DNA from: Bog-375 sp049698695
GTDB taxonomy: Bacteria > Acidobacteriota > Terriglobia > Bryobacterales > Bryobacteraceae
Assembly: GCA_049698695.1 (NCBI GenBank)
Contig: JBAVYH010000150.1
Span: forward strand, 1-64,000
DNA: 64,000 nucleotides
Direction: 5' to 3'
Shown: positions 29,412 to 37,685 of the stretch, piece after piece
How the letters are laid out: each line of letters starts with the position of its first letter
Position numbering within the stretch: the stretch's first letter is position 1
Program-made: the position numbers and the translations under genes
Notes under the pieces: model-generated
What the model was told of the DNA's origin: nothing
Database searches by the model: none
The model's input: the letters and a program-made list of their open reading frames with translations, nothing else

Positions 29412-29843
29412 TCAGCTCGCGAGTGGTGCTGAATGGTCCCCAGCCTTAATACCGCTGGAATATGAGGTCATCGCACTCTCAGTTTCGTCGAACAGCTCCT
29501 GGCAGCGAGTCACCAGTTCAACAAGGCGTGATATCGGCGTCGGACTAGGCGCAAGTTCAAGTGCTTGACAAGCCTCGGCAAAAGCTCCAGCCCCGACTTG
29601 CCTGGCACTGCCTTTGGTTCTATGGGCTTCCGTGCGTAGTTTTGGAACATCAGCCGCCGCCAGCGCGGCACGCATTTGCTGCAGGCTGGTTGCGGTCGAT
29701 GTTTTGAAAACGTCGATCAGTTCCGGTATCAAGGTATCATCGTCGGGTGCGACTTCCAGGAGCCATGCCGGGGGCGCCCACTTCGGGCGACCAGTCTGCG
29801 GTTGCTCCGCTGCCGGACGGGTTGAAGGTCGTGGAGGATTCAT
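29412..29843 (-). CDS. Free Hpt phosphotransfer protein
   Basis: A 143-residue protein with an Hpt four-helix domain at about 30-120. The phospho-acceptor His lies in LRTEAHRTKGSARQVGA, the normal Hpt setting, and IPELIDVFKTSTATSLQQMR forms the first helices. It probably carries phosphate from the receivers of the adjacent hybrid kinase to another regulator. It is the first gene of a two-gene minus-strand operon. Confidence 0.88.
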   Translation of the reverse strand: MNPPRPSTRPAAEQPQTGRPKWAPPAWLLEVAPDDDTLIPELIDVFKTSTATSLQQMRAALAAADVPKLRTEAHRTKGSARQVGAGAFAEACQALELAPSPTPISRLVELVTRCQELFDETESAMTSYSSGIKAGDHSAPLAS

Positions 29844-30214
29844 CGCCTCAGCATCTCCGTACGTGCATCGTCGAAATGCAGAATGTACGAAGCCCTTTCG
29901 TTACTCAGTTTCCTCCTGGCGTCTCTTGCTTACCATACTGGCGGTCGTTAATCAGACACTACTATCAGCGGGCATCGCCATTGCGTATCCTCTAGTGTTT
30001 TTTGGGTGTTGGCACGTTTTGGCACGTCGGTCTAACGTGGCACGAACTGTCAACTGAAACACTGAGAACGGGTGCCAAGCGGCCCTGCCGGACGGGCCCA
30101 AGTGCCGACATTTGGGCAATCGGCGTGAGCCTGGACTGGGGGCGGCCGGCCAATTGCCTGAAATGGCGTATAATCCGCGGCTGGCAGGCCGCGTGCACTT
30201 CAGCACAGCGGTCC
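29844..30214. promoter_or_regulatory. Divergent intergenic region with TGGCACG repeats
   Basis: This 371-base gap separates the minus-strand hpt-kinase operon from the plus-strand STAS and sigma-54 activator genes. It contains three direct copies of TGGCACG (30010, 30020, 30038). TATAAT near 30170 is a probable -10 for the STAS gene. No coding frame convinces. The repeats resemble half of a sigma-54 promoter (TGGCAC) but the matching -12 element is not at the right distance. Confidence 0.5.
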
Positions 30215-30565
30215 ATGTTACGGATTACGATTCACGACAGCGCACGGGAGCTGCGGATCAAGCTCGAAGGCAAGCTTTCCGGGCCGTGGGTGGACGAATT
30301 GCTCCAATGCTGGCGGACGGCGTCGTCGACAACGGCCGGCCGGACCAGTTCTGTTGACTTGAGCGAAGTGGATTTCGTCGACGCCGCGGGGCAATTGTTG
30401 CTCTCGGAAATGCGCCGGCAGGGCGTTCGGCTGAACGCAGCGACGCCGCTGATTCGAGCGTTGGTGGAGGAGGACAGCGACCCCGCCTGCTGTGCTACGG
30501 TTGAAGAAAAGCCGGCTGGCAGCCTTCATGTCCCCCCCTTCCGCGACAAGTCCGGAGACCGTTAA
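30215..30565 (+). CDS. STAS-domain protein
   Basis: A 116-residue protein from the ATG at 30215; the frame is open further upstream but that part lacks protein character. LRIKLEGKLSGPWVDELLQC and SVDLSEVDFVDAAGQLLLSE match the STAS/anti-anti-sigma fold, in which a Ser or Thr before the second loop is usually phosphorylated; here the position reads VDAAGQ, with Ala in place of Ser, so phospho-switching is doubtful. It overlaps the next gene (sigma-54 activator) by 38 bases, suggesting a shared pathway. Confidence 0.72.
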   Translation: MLRITIHDSARELRIKLEGKLSGPWVDELLQCWRTASSTTAGRTSSVDLSEVDFVDAAGQLLLSEMRRQGVRLNAATPLIRALVEEDSDPACCATVEEKPAGSLHVPPFRDKSGDR

Positions 30566-32591
30566 GGCGCGCTACGAAGCGCTGCTGGAAGTTGCCGAAT
30601 CGATTTCCGCGCAGCGGCAGCTTGCCAGCCTGTTCACCGAGCTCAGCCGCTGCCTGAAGCGCCTGGTGGCGTTCGACTACATTACCCTCACGCTGGTGGA
30701 CTTTGAGGAGCAAGTGGTGCGGGTGCAAATCCTGGAAACCGACCAGCCGGTGAACGGCGAGCTTCCCGGGCCAATGCCTTTTTCCGAAACGCCGACCGTA
30801 GTGGCACTGGAAACGGGGCGCCCGTATTACGTGCCACGTGTGGGCCCCGAGCTGCCGTTTGAGAAGCTGCGCGAGGTGCTGGTGGCCAACGGCGTGCAGT
30901 CGTTCTGCGTGCTGCCGCTGCGCACCGCGCGGAGGCAGATCGGCGGTCTTACCTTTGGATCGACCATGCAGGATGCTTACACCGCCGCCGACATCGAGTT
31001 CATGCAGCAGGTGGCCCACCAGGTTTCGGTAGCGGTGGATAATGCGCTGAACTTCGAAGCGGCCCGGACCTATGAGCTGGCGCTGGCGCGCGAGCGCGAC
31101 CGGCTGCGCGCACTGCTCGAAATCAACAACGCGGTGGTGAGCTCGGTTGCCAGCAAGGAGCTGTTCCGCTCGGCATCGGCATCGTTGCGGCGCGTTTTCG
31201 GACTGGATTACACCAGCCTGCTGCTGCTCGATGCGGAGAGCGGCGACCTGCGTGTGGCGGCGCTCGATTTTCCGGACAGCACGGGGGAACTCCAGGAGGA
31301 CACGCTGGTGCCGATGGGCGACTCCGTGGCCGGGCACGTGTTCCGCACGCGCAAAGGCCGCATTCTAAACTTCGACGAAATGGATGCCCTTGCGCCGGCC
31401 ACCGCCCGGGTGATGGAGGCGGAAGGTGTGCGCTCGTTCTGCGCGATGCCACTGGTGGCACATGGCGAGGCGCTGGGCGTGCTCGCTGTGGGCTCGCGGC
31501 GCGATGGGTTCTTTTCCCAGGGCGACATGGATTTCTATACCCAGGTGGCGGGACAGGTGGCGATCGCGCTTGAGAACGCGCTTTCTTACCGTCGGATCGA
31601 AGAACTGAACGCCCGGCTGGCGGAGGAAAAGGTTTACCTCGAAGACGAAATCCGCACCGATAGCCGGTTTGAGGAAATCGTCGGCCAGAGCCGCGCGCTC
31701 AAGGCTAATTTGAAACAAGTGGAGACGGTGGCTCCGACCGATTCCACGGTCTTAATTTGCGGCGAAACCGGCACCGGCAAGGAATTGCTGGCGCGCGCCA
31801 TCCATAACCTGAGTGGGCGCCGCCAGGGCACGTTCGTCAAGCTGAACTGCGCCGCCATCCCCACCGGCCTGCTGGAAAGCGAAATGTTCGGCCACGAAAA
31901 AGGCGCGTTCACGGGGGCCATCGCCCAGCGCATCGGCCGCTTTGAGCTGGCCCACCGCGGCACCATGTTTCTGGACGAAGTGGGCGAGATCCCGCTGGAG
32001 CTGCAAACCAAGCTGCTGCGCGTGCTGCAGGAGCGCGAATTCGAGCGGCTGGGCAGCTCCCGCACCATCCGCACCGATGCGCGCCTGGTGGCCGCCACCA
32101 ATCGCGACCTGGCCGCCATGGTGGAAGAGCGGCAATTCCGCGCCGACCTCTACTACCGGCTCAACGTGTTTCCCATCACCGTCCCGCCGCTGCGCGACCG
32201 GCGCGAGGACATTCCGCTGCTGGTGCGCTACTTCGTGCAACAGAACGCGCGGCGTATGAAACGGCGCATCACCTCCATCCCCGCCGAAACCATGGAGGCA
32301 TTGACGCGCTATCACTGGCCGGGCAACATTCGCGAACTGGCCAATTTCATCGAGCGCGCGGTGATTCTCTCACCCGGGTCGGCGCTGCACGCCCCGGTGC
32401 GCGAGTTGAAGCGCGCTACGGGCGCCGGCGGCGCAGTCACCATGGCCGCGGCAGAGCGCGATGCCATCGACCGCGCCCTGCGCGAATCCGGCGGCAAGGT
32501 AGGCGGCGCCGATGGTGCCGCCGCCCGGCTCGGCATGAAGCGCACCACGCTGCAAGCCAAGATGCGCAGGTTGGGTGTGCCAAAACCGTAG
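30528..32591 (+). CDS. Sigma-54 dependent activator, GAF-GAF-AAA+-Fis (FhlA-like)
   Basis: A 687-residue enhancer-binding protein from the ATG at 30528. Two GAF sensor domains fill about 20-180 and 200-365. The AAA+ domain has Walker A GETGTGKELLARAIH (about 411), the sigma-54 contact loop EKGAFTGAI (about 458) and FLDEVGEIPLELQTKLLRVL. A Fis-type helix-turn-helix ends the protein (GAAARLGMKRTTLQAKMRRL). There is no receiver domain, so signals enter through GAF ligands or partner binding. Sigma-54 promoters it may control are not evident in the window. Confidence 0.93.
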   Translation: MSPPSATSPETVKARYEALLEVAESISAQRQLASLFTELSRCLKRLVAFDYITLTLVDFEEQVVRVQILETDQPVNGELPGPMPFSETPTVVALETGRPYYVPRVGPELPFEKLREVLVANGVQSFCVLPLRTARRQIGGLTFGSTMQDAYTAADIEFMQQVAHQVSVAVDNALNFEAARTYELALARERDRLRALLEINNAVVSSVASKELFRSASASLRRVFGLDYTSLLLLDAESGDLRVAALDFPDSTGELQEDTLVPMGDSVAGHVFRTRKGRILNFDEMDALAPATARVMEAEGVRSFCAMPLVAHGEALGVLAVGSRRDGFFSQGDMDFYTQVAGQVAIALENALSYRRIEELNARLAEEKVYLEDEIRTDSRFEEIVGQSRALKANLKQVETVAPTDSTVLICGETGTGKELLARAIHNLSGRRQGTFVKLNCAAIPTGLLESEMFGHEKGAFTGAIAQRIGRFELAHRGTMFLDEVGEIPLELQTKLLRVLQEREFERLGSSRTIRTDARLVAATNRDLAAMVEERQFRADLYYRLNVFPITVPPLRDRREDIPLLVRYFVQQNARRMKRRITSIPAETMEALTRYHWPGNIRELANFIERAVILSPGSALHAPVRELKRATGAGGAVTMAAAERDAIDRALRESGGKVGGADGAAARLGMKRTTLQAKMRRLGVPKP

Positions 32592-32744
32592 CGGCCCGGC
32601 ATGACCGGCCCGCACCCGGGGCCTGCGCCGCCATTTGGGCCGGTGCCGAAATACGGGCAGCGTAAGCGCTCATTAGTCCAATAAACCCAGCCGGATACAA
32701 TGGCCCACCCGCTGCATCTTAAAATCGTGTACAGGACGCGCTGG

Positions 32745-34055
32745 ATGACTATGAAAACTAGGCTTCTCGTTTGGCTGGCGCTGGCGCCATTTGCCCTGGC
32801 GCAAAACTCGGCGCCGCTCAAGCTCACGCTGCACGATGCGGTGGCTCTGGCCCTGCGGCAGAATCCGCAGGTGATCCTGGCCAATCTGAACGTGGCGCAA
32901 AGCACCGAGGACAGCTACGTCGCGCGATCGGGACTGATGCCGCAGGCGGGTGGGCGGATCTCGGAGGAGGTGCAGCGGTTGAATGTCGACGCGCTGTTCG
33001 GACAGCCGTTTCCCGGTATTCCGCAACACATTGGGCCGTTCTGGGTGGAGCAGGAGGGAATCCAGTTCAGCGCGCCATTGGATCTGACGCTGTGGCGGCG
33101 CTACCAGGCGGCGCAGACCGGAATCTCGGCGGCACGCGCGCAGGAAATGACGGCGCGCGAGGAAAGCGTGCTGCTGGTGGTTTCCCAATACCTCGGTTGT
33201 CAGCGATCCGCGGCCGACGTGGAAGCCGCCCAGGCCCGCGAGACGCTGGCGCAGGCGCTCTACGACCAGGCGGCCGATCTGCAGAAGAACGGCGTGGGAA
33301 CCGGCATCGATACGTTGCGCGCCAATGTGGAACTGCAAAACGAGAAGCAGCGCGTGATCGTGTCGCGCACCGAGCTGGAGACCGGCCTTTTCGCGCTGGG
33401 CCGCTTATTGAGTGTCGATCCGCAGCGAAAAATCGAGCTGGCCGACCAGGTGCAATTCTTTGAAACGCCTGACGTCTCCGCCGATCGAACCCTGGAGCAC
33501 GCTTACGCCACGCGTCCCGAACTGCGCCAGATTGCGGCCCAGACAGCGCAGGCGCAACTGGCCCTGAAGGCCGCCGCGGAAGAGCGGCTGCCGAAACTCA
33601 CGTTGAGTGGCGGCTGGTCGGAGCAGGGCCTCACGCCCACCAGTGTCATTCCGGTGTACCAATATCAGGCAAGCCTGGATGTTCCGCTTTTCACCGGCGG
33701 GCGGATCGGGGCCGAGCGCGCCAAAGTAGAAATATCCTTGCGCCAGCTCAAACAGCAGGAACAGGCCGCGCGCGACTCGATCGCGCTGGAGGTGAAGACC
33801 GCCATCGCCCAACTGGCGGCGGCGCGCAACGAAGTCAAGGTGGCCAATCTGGGAGTGGACCTGGCGCGCCAGGAGGTGGACCAGGCCCGCGACCGCTTTC
33901 AGGCCGGTGTCGCCAACAACATCGAGGTGGTGAACGCGCAGAACGAGCTGGCGCGCGCCAACGATAATCAGATCTCGGCGCTCTATAGCTATAACCAGGC
34001 GCGGGCGGACCTGGCGCACTCCGAGGGGCAAATGGAGGCGATCTACGCCAAGTAG
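32745..34055 (+). CDS. TolC-family outer membrane efflux protein
   Basis: A 436-residue outer membrane channel of tripartite efflux pumps. The start at 32745 (or 32751) gives a signal peptide (MKTRLLVWLALAPFALAQ). Two OEP repeats are visible, beginning LTLHDAVALALRQNPQVILA and ELRQIAAQTAQAQLALKAAA, each with long coiled-coil helices such as DSIALEVKTAIAQLAAARNE and VDQARDRFQAGVANNIEVVN. It is the first gene of a TolC-EmrB-EmrA like operon. Confidence 0.9.
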   Translation: MTMKTRLLVWLALAPFALAQNSAPLKLTLHDAVALALRQNPQVILANLNVAQSTEDSYVARSGLMPQAGGRISEEVQRLNVDALFGQPFPGIPQHIGPFWVEQEGIQFSAPLDLTLWRRYQAAQTGISAARAQEMTAREESVLLVVSQYLGCQRSAADVEAAQARETLAQALYDQAADLQKNGVGTGIDTLRANVELQNEKQRVIVSRTELETGLFALGRLLSVDPQRKIELADQVQFFETPDVSADRTLEHAYATRPELRQIAAQTAQAQLALKAAAEERLPKLTLSGGWSEQGLTPTSVIPVYQYQASLDVPLFTGGRIGAERAKVEISLRQLKQQEQAARDSIALEVKTAIAQLAAARNEVKVANLGVDLARQEVDQARDRFQAGVANNIEVVNAQNELARANDNQISALYSYNQARADLAHSEGQMEAIYAK

Positions 34056-34086
34056 GCACATCAATCCGTGGATCATCGCTTTCACG

Positions 34087-35604
34087 GTGATGCTGGCGAC
34101 CTTCATGGAGGTGCTCGACACCAGCGTGGCGAACGTGGCGCTACCGCACATCGCGGGCAACCTTTCGGCCTCCACTGACGAAGCCACCTGGATGCTGACC
34201 TCCTACCTGGTTGCCAATGCCATCATCCTGCCGATGGGCGGGTGGTTCAGCATGCTGATGGGCCGCAAGCGGTTCTACATGATCTGCGTGACGCTGTTCA
34301 CCGTCAGCTCGTGTCTGTGCGGCCTGGCGCCCACGCTGGGCTCGCTGATTTTCTTTCGCGTGTTGCAGGGCATGGGCGGCGGCGCCTTGCAGCCCATGTC
34401 GCAGGCCATCCTGGTGGAAACTTTCCCCCGCGAGAAGCACGGCATGGCAATGGCGATCTTCGGTATGGGCGTGGTGCTGGCGCCGGTGATCGGCCCCACA
34501 CTGGGCGGTTGGCTCACCGACGACTTCTCCTGGCGCTGGATCTTCTTCATCAATATTCCGGTCGGCCTGCTTTCGCTGCTGATGACCCAGGTGCTGGTGT
34601 TCGATCCACCCTACCTGGTGCGCCGGAGTTTCCGCGACGGTCTGAAAATCGACTACACGGGTTTTGGACTGCTGGCGCTCGGGCTGGGCTCGCTCGAAGT
34701 GGTGCTCGATGAAGGGCAAAAAGAAGACTGGTTCGGCTCGCAATTCATCATCGGGTTCGCCATCGTGGCCGCCGTCTGCCTGGTCGCAGTTGTGTTCTGG
34801 GAGCTGCGGCACGACCACCCGGTGATCGATTTCCGCGTGCTCAAAGTGCGCAATTTTACCTTGGGCACGCTCTCCATGCTGGTGCTGGGCTTCGTTCTCT
34901 ACGGCAGCACCATGCTGCTGCCGGTGCTCCTGCAAACGCTGCTGGGCTATACCGCCATGCTAAGCGGGCTGGTGCTCTCGCCGGGCGGCCTGGTGGTGAT
35001 CGTCTGCATGCCGATGGTGGGCGTTCTGCTGCGCCATTTCCAGGCCCGCTGGCTGGTGATTTTCGGCGTGCTGGTGTCGGCCGGCGGGCTGCTGATCATG
35101 TCCCGGTTCAACCTTTATATCGATTACGCTACCGCGGTCTGGAGCCGCATGGTGCAGAGCGCCGGCATGGCGTTCTTATTCGTCCCCATCAGCGTGGCGG
35201 CGGTGGCGATGGTGCCCAGGGACCGCATGAACTACGCCACCGGCCTGTTCAACCTGGCGCGCAACATCGGCGGTAGTTCCGGCATCGCCACCGTAACCAC
35301 GCTGCTGGCGCGGCGGTCTCAGATGCATCAGCAGGTGTTGACGGCGCATCTAACGCCTTATAATGCGGCCTATCGGGACGCGATGGTTCACACCACCGAA
35401 CTGTTGCACACGCACGGCGCCACCATGCCGGACGCCGCCCGGCAGGCCGGCGGGCTCCTCTACGGCGGCCTGCTGCGCCAGTCCGCCATGCTGGCCTTCG
35501 CCGATGCGTTCTGGGTGATGGCGCTGTTGTTTCTTTTGATTATTCCTTTTATGTTTTTGATGAAGCGGACCGGCCCCACGCGCGGCCCGCTGGTGATGGA
35601 GTGA
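34087..35604 (+). CDS. DHA2-family drug efflux MFS transporter (EmrB/QacA-like)
   Basis: A 14-helix proton-drug antiporter of at least 505 residues. Motif C-like FMEVLDTSVANVALPHIAGN, motif A in GWFSMLMGRKRFYMI and RVLQGMGGGALQPMSQAI are typical of the EmrB subfamily. The annotated GTG start at 34087 is doubtful: in-frame translation further upstream (from 34060) reads INPWIIAFTVMLATFMEVLD, which is how homologues begin, yet no standard start codon is found there. An ATC start at 34060, or an upstream start within the tolC tail, is possible. Pump partner EmrA follows by 6 bases. Confidence 0.9.
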   Translation: MMLATFMEVLDTSVANVALPHIAGNLSASTDEATWMLTSYLVANAIILPMGGWFSMLMGRKRFYMICVTLFTVSSCLCGLAPTLGSLIFFRVLQGMGGGALQPMSQAILVETFPREKHGMAMAIFGMGVVLAPVIGPTLGGWLTDDFSWRWIFFINIPVGLLSLLMTQVLVFDPPYLVRRSFRDGLKIDYTGFGLLALGLGSLEVVLDEGQKEDWFGSQFIIGFAIVAAVCLVAVVFWELRHDHPVIDFRVLKVRNFTLGTLSMLVLGFVLYGSTMLLPVLLQTLLGYTAMLSGLVLSPGGLVVIVCMPMVGVLLRHFQARWLVIFGVLVSAGGLLIMSRFNLYIDYATAVWSRMVQSAGMAFLFVPISVAAVAMVPRDRMNYATGLFNLARNIGGSSGIATVTTLLARRSQMHQQVLTAHLTPYNAAYRDAMVHTTELLHTHGATMPDAARQAGGLLYGGLLRQSAMLAFADAFWVMALLFLLIIPFMFLMKRTGPTRGPLVME

Positions 35605-35610
35605 CGTAAT

Positions 35611-36873
35611 ATGGCCGAATCGAGAGTCGCAATGCCGGAAACGGAAGAACGGCCCGCCGTGGCGGAGCCCGAGAAGAAATCGCCGGTGCGGTTTGTGGTG
35701 GCGATCCTGCTCGTGATCGCGGTTGGGGTGGGGGTGTGGGCTTACTTTCATTACCGCAACCGCGTCTCGACCGACGACGCGGAAGTGGATGGGCACATCA
35801 CCTCCATCGCACCCAAGATAAGTGGCAACGTGGTCGACGTGCTGGTGAACGACAATCAGCCGGTGAAGGCGGGTGACGTGCTGGTGCGCATCGACCCGCG
35901 CGACTACCAGGCGCGGGTTGACCAGGCGAAAGCCGCACTGGCGGAGCAGGAGAGCAAGTTGCGGGCGGCGCAGGTGGGCGTGCCGTTAACCGATCTCACC
36001 ACCGAATCCGGCCAGACTTTGGCTTCGGCCGGGGTGGCGGACAGTGAAGCGGAACTCGACCGCGCGCGCCTGGCCTACGAAGAGGCCTCCAGCTCCGACC
36101 TGGCTTATGCCGAAGCCAACGTACGCGCGCGCCAGGCCAGCAACGATCGCGCTCAGGCCGACCTGGCGCGCATGAAGCCGCTGGTGGACAAAGCCGAAAT
36201 CTCGCAACTGCAATATGACGCCTATGTGGCGTCGGCCAAAGTGGCGGATAGCGAGCTGAAGGCCGCCCAGGAAAAGCTGGCATCGGCCAGGAAGGACGCC
36301 GCGATCAAGGAAGCGTCGCTGGCGGCCGCCGGAACCCGCGTTGCGCAGGCGAAAGCGCAGCTCTCCGCCTCGGTGGCGAACCGCAAACAGGTGGCCGTCC
36401 GCACGGCCGACGTCGGCACAGCGCAGGCGGCCATCGAGGACAAACGCGCGGCGCTCGAAGCCGCCGAACTGCAACTCAGCTACACCACCATCACCGCGCC
36501 CATTGACGGCGTGGTAACGCACAAGAGCGTGGAAGTCGGCCAGATGCTGCAGCCCGGCCAAGGCATCATGGCCCTGATCCCCCTGAACGATACCTGGGTC
36601 GTCGCCAATTTCAAGGAGACCCAACTCGCCCAGGTGCGTGCCGGCCAGCGGGCGGAGGTTCACGTGGATATGTACGGCACTACCGTCGACGGCCACGTGG
36701 ATTCCATCTCCGGCGCCACCGGCGCCAGCATGAGCCTGTTGCCGCCCGAGAACGCAACCGGCAACTTTGTCAAAGTGGTGCAACGCATTCCGGTGAAGAT
36801 CGTGGTGGACCAGCGTAAGGGCGTGGTGCTGCGGCCCGGCATGAACGTGGATGTGACGATCTACACGAAGTAG
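35611..36873 (+). CDS. EmrA/HlyD-family membrane fusion protein
   Basis: A 420-residue periplasmic adaptor linking the MFS pump to TolC. It has a cytoplasmic N-terminus, one membrane helix (FVVAILLVIAVGVGVWAYF, about 29-47), then NRVSTDDAEVDGHITSIAPK, the EmrA signature, a long coiled coil of about 200 residues, the second lipoyl half with TITAPIDGVVTHKSVEVGQM and a beta-barrel end (RIPVKIVVDQ, RPGMNVDVTI). Third gene of the tolC-emrB-emrA operon. Confidence 0.92.
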   Translation: MAESRVAMPETEERPAVAEPEKKSPVRFVVAILLVIAVGVGVWAYFHYRNRVSTDDAEVDGHITSIAPKISGNVVDVLVNDNQPVKAGDVLVRIDPRDYQARVDQAKAALAEQESKLRAAQVGVPLTDLTTESGQTLASAGVADSEAELDRARLAYEEASSSDLAYAEANVRARQASNDRAQADLARMKPLVDKAEISQLQYDAYVASAKVADSELKAAQEKLASARKDAAIKEASLAAAGTRVAQAKAQLSASVANRKQVAVRTADVGTAQAAIEDKRAALEAAELQLSYTTITAPIDGVVTHKSVEVGQMLQPGQGIMALIPLNDTWVVANFKETQLAQVRAGQRAEVHVDMYGTTVDGHVDSISGATGASMSLLPPENATGNFVKVVQRIPVKIVVDQRKGVVLRPGMNVDVTIYTK

Positions 36874-36929
36874 GGGAACAACCGGCAGGGCCCGCGCGGC
36901 TTCGGCAAGTCGGGGACCTGCCTCACTTT

Positions 36930-37670
36930 CTACCTGATCCTCTCGTCTTTTTCGATCTTGCCGTCGCGGATGTGGATGACGCGCCAGGCGTGCTGCGCGA
37001 TATCGTGCTCGTGGGTGACCAGAATGATGGTGTTGCCCTGCTCGTGCAGCCGTTCGAACAGGGCCATGATTTCGTTGCCGGTGGCCGTATCCAGGTTGCC
37101 GGTCGGCTCATCGGCCAGCAGGATGGACGGGTTGTTGACCAGGGCGCGGGCGACGGCCACCCTCTGGCGCTGGCCGCCGGACAGCTCATTGGGCTTGTGC
37201 AGCATGCGCTGTTCCAGGTCCACATGCCGCATCGCCTGCTTGGCCCGCTCCATGCGTTCGGTGGCGGACATGCCGGCGTAGATCAGCGGCAGTTCGACAT
37301 TGTGCAGCGCCGTGGCGCGCGGCAACAGATTGAAGGTCTGGAAAACGAAACCGATTTCCTTGTTGCGGATGCGGGCCAGTTCATCGTCCGTCATCTCGCT
37401 CACCAGGTTGCCGTTGATGAAGTACTGCCCCTTGGTGGGCGTGTCGAGGCAGCCGATCAGGTTCATCAGCGTCGATTTGCCGGAACCGGAAGGCCCCATG
37501 ATGGCGACATATTCGCCACGCTTGATTTCGATATCGACGCCTGAAACCGCGTGGATCTCCTGATCGCCCATCACGTAGGTCTTCCAGAGATCGTAAGTGC
37601 GGATGACCACCCCGTCCCGCTTGAGCTGCTCGGCGCGCTCCTGTAATGAGTTGTCGACGACGGCTGACAT
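36930..37670 (-). CDS. ABC transporter ATP-binding protein (MacB/LolD type)
   Basis: A 246-residue ATPase with Walker A GPSGSGKSTLMNLIG, signature NELSGGQRQRVAVARALVN, Walker B PSILLADEPTGNLD and switch His in ILVTHEHDIA. It belongs to the MacB/LolD group that drives mechanotransmission ABC permeases. It lies 15 bases after a MacA-like adaptor. No FtsX/MacB permease follows: the next gene is on the opposite strand. Its membrane partner must be encoded elsewhere, perhaps one of the orphan permeases common in this lineage. Confidence 0.92.
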   Translation of the reverse strand: MSAVVDNSLQERAEQLKRDGVVIRTYDLWKTYVMGDQEIHAVSGVDIEIKRGEYVAIMGPSGSGKSTLMNLIGCLDTPTKGQYFINGNLVSEMTDDELARIRNKEIGFVFQTFNLLPRATALHNVELPLIYAGMSATERMERAKQAMRHVDLEQRMLHKPNELSGGQRQRVAVARALVNNPSILLADEPTGNLDTATGNEIMALFERLHEQGNTIILVTHEHDIAQHAWRVIHIRDGKIEKDERIR

Positions 37671-37685
37671 AAGAGATCTCGAATC

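Noticed and set aside
30009..30026. A sigma-54 promoter (TTGGCACG ... GGCACG)
   Set aside because: The -24 half is good but the GC of the -12 element is one base out of the strict spacing.
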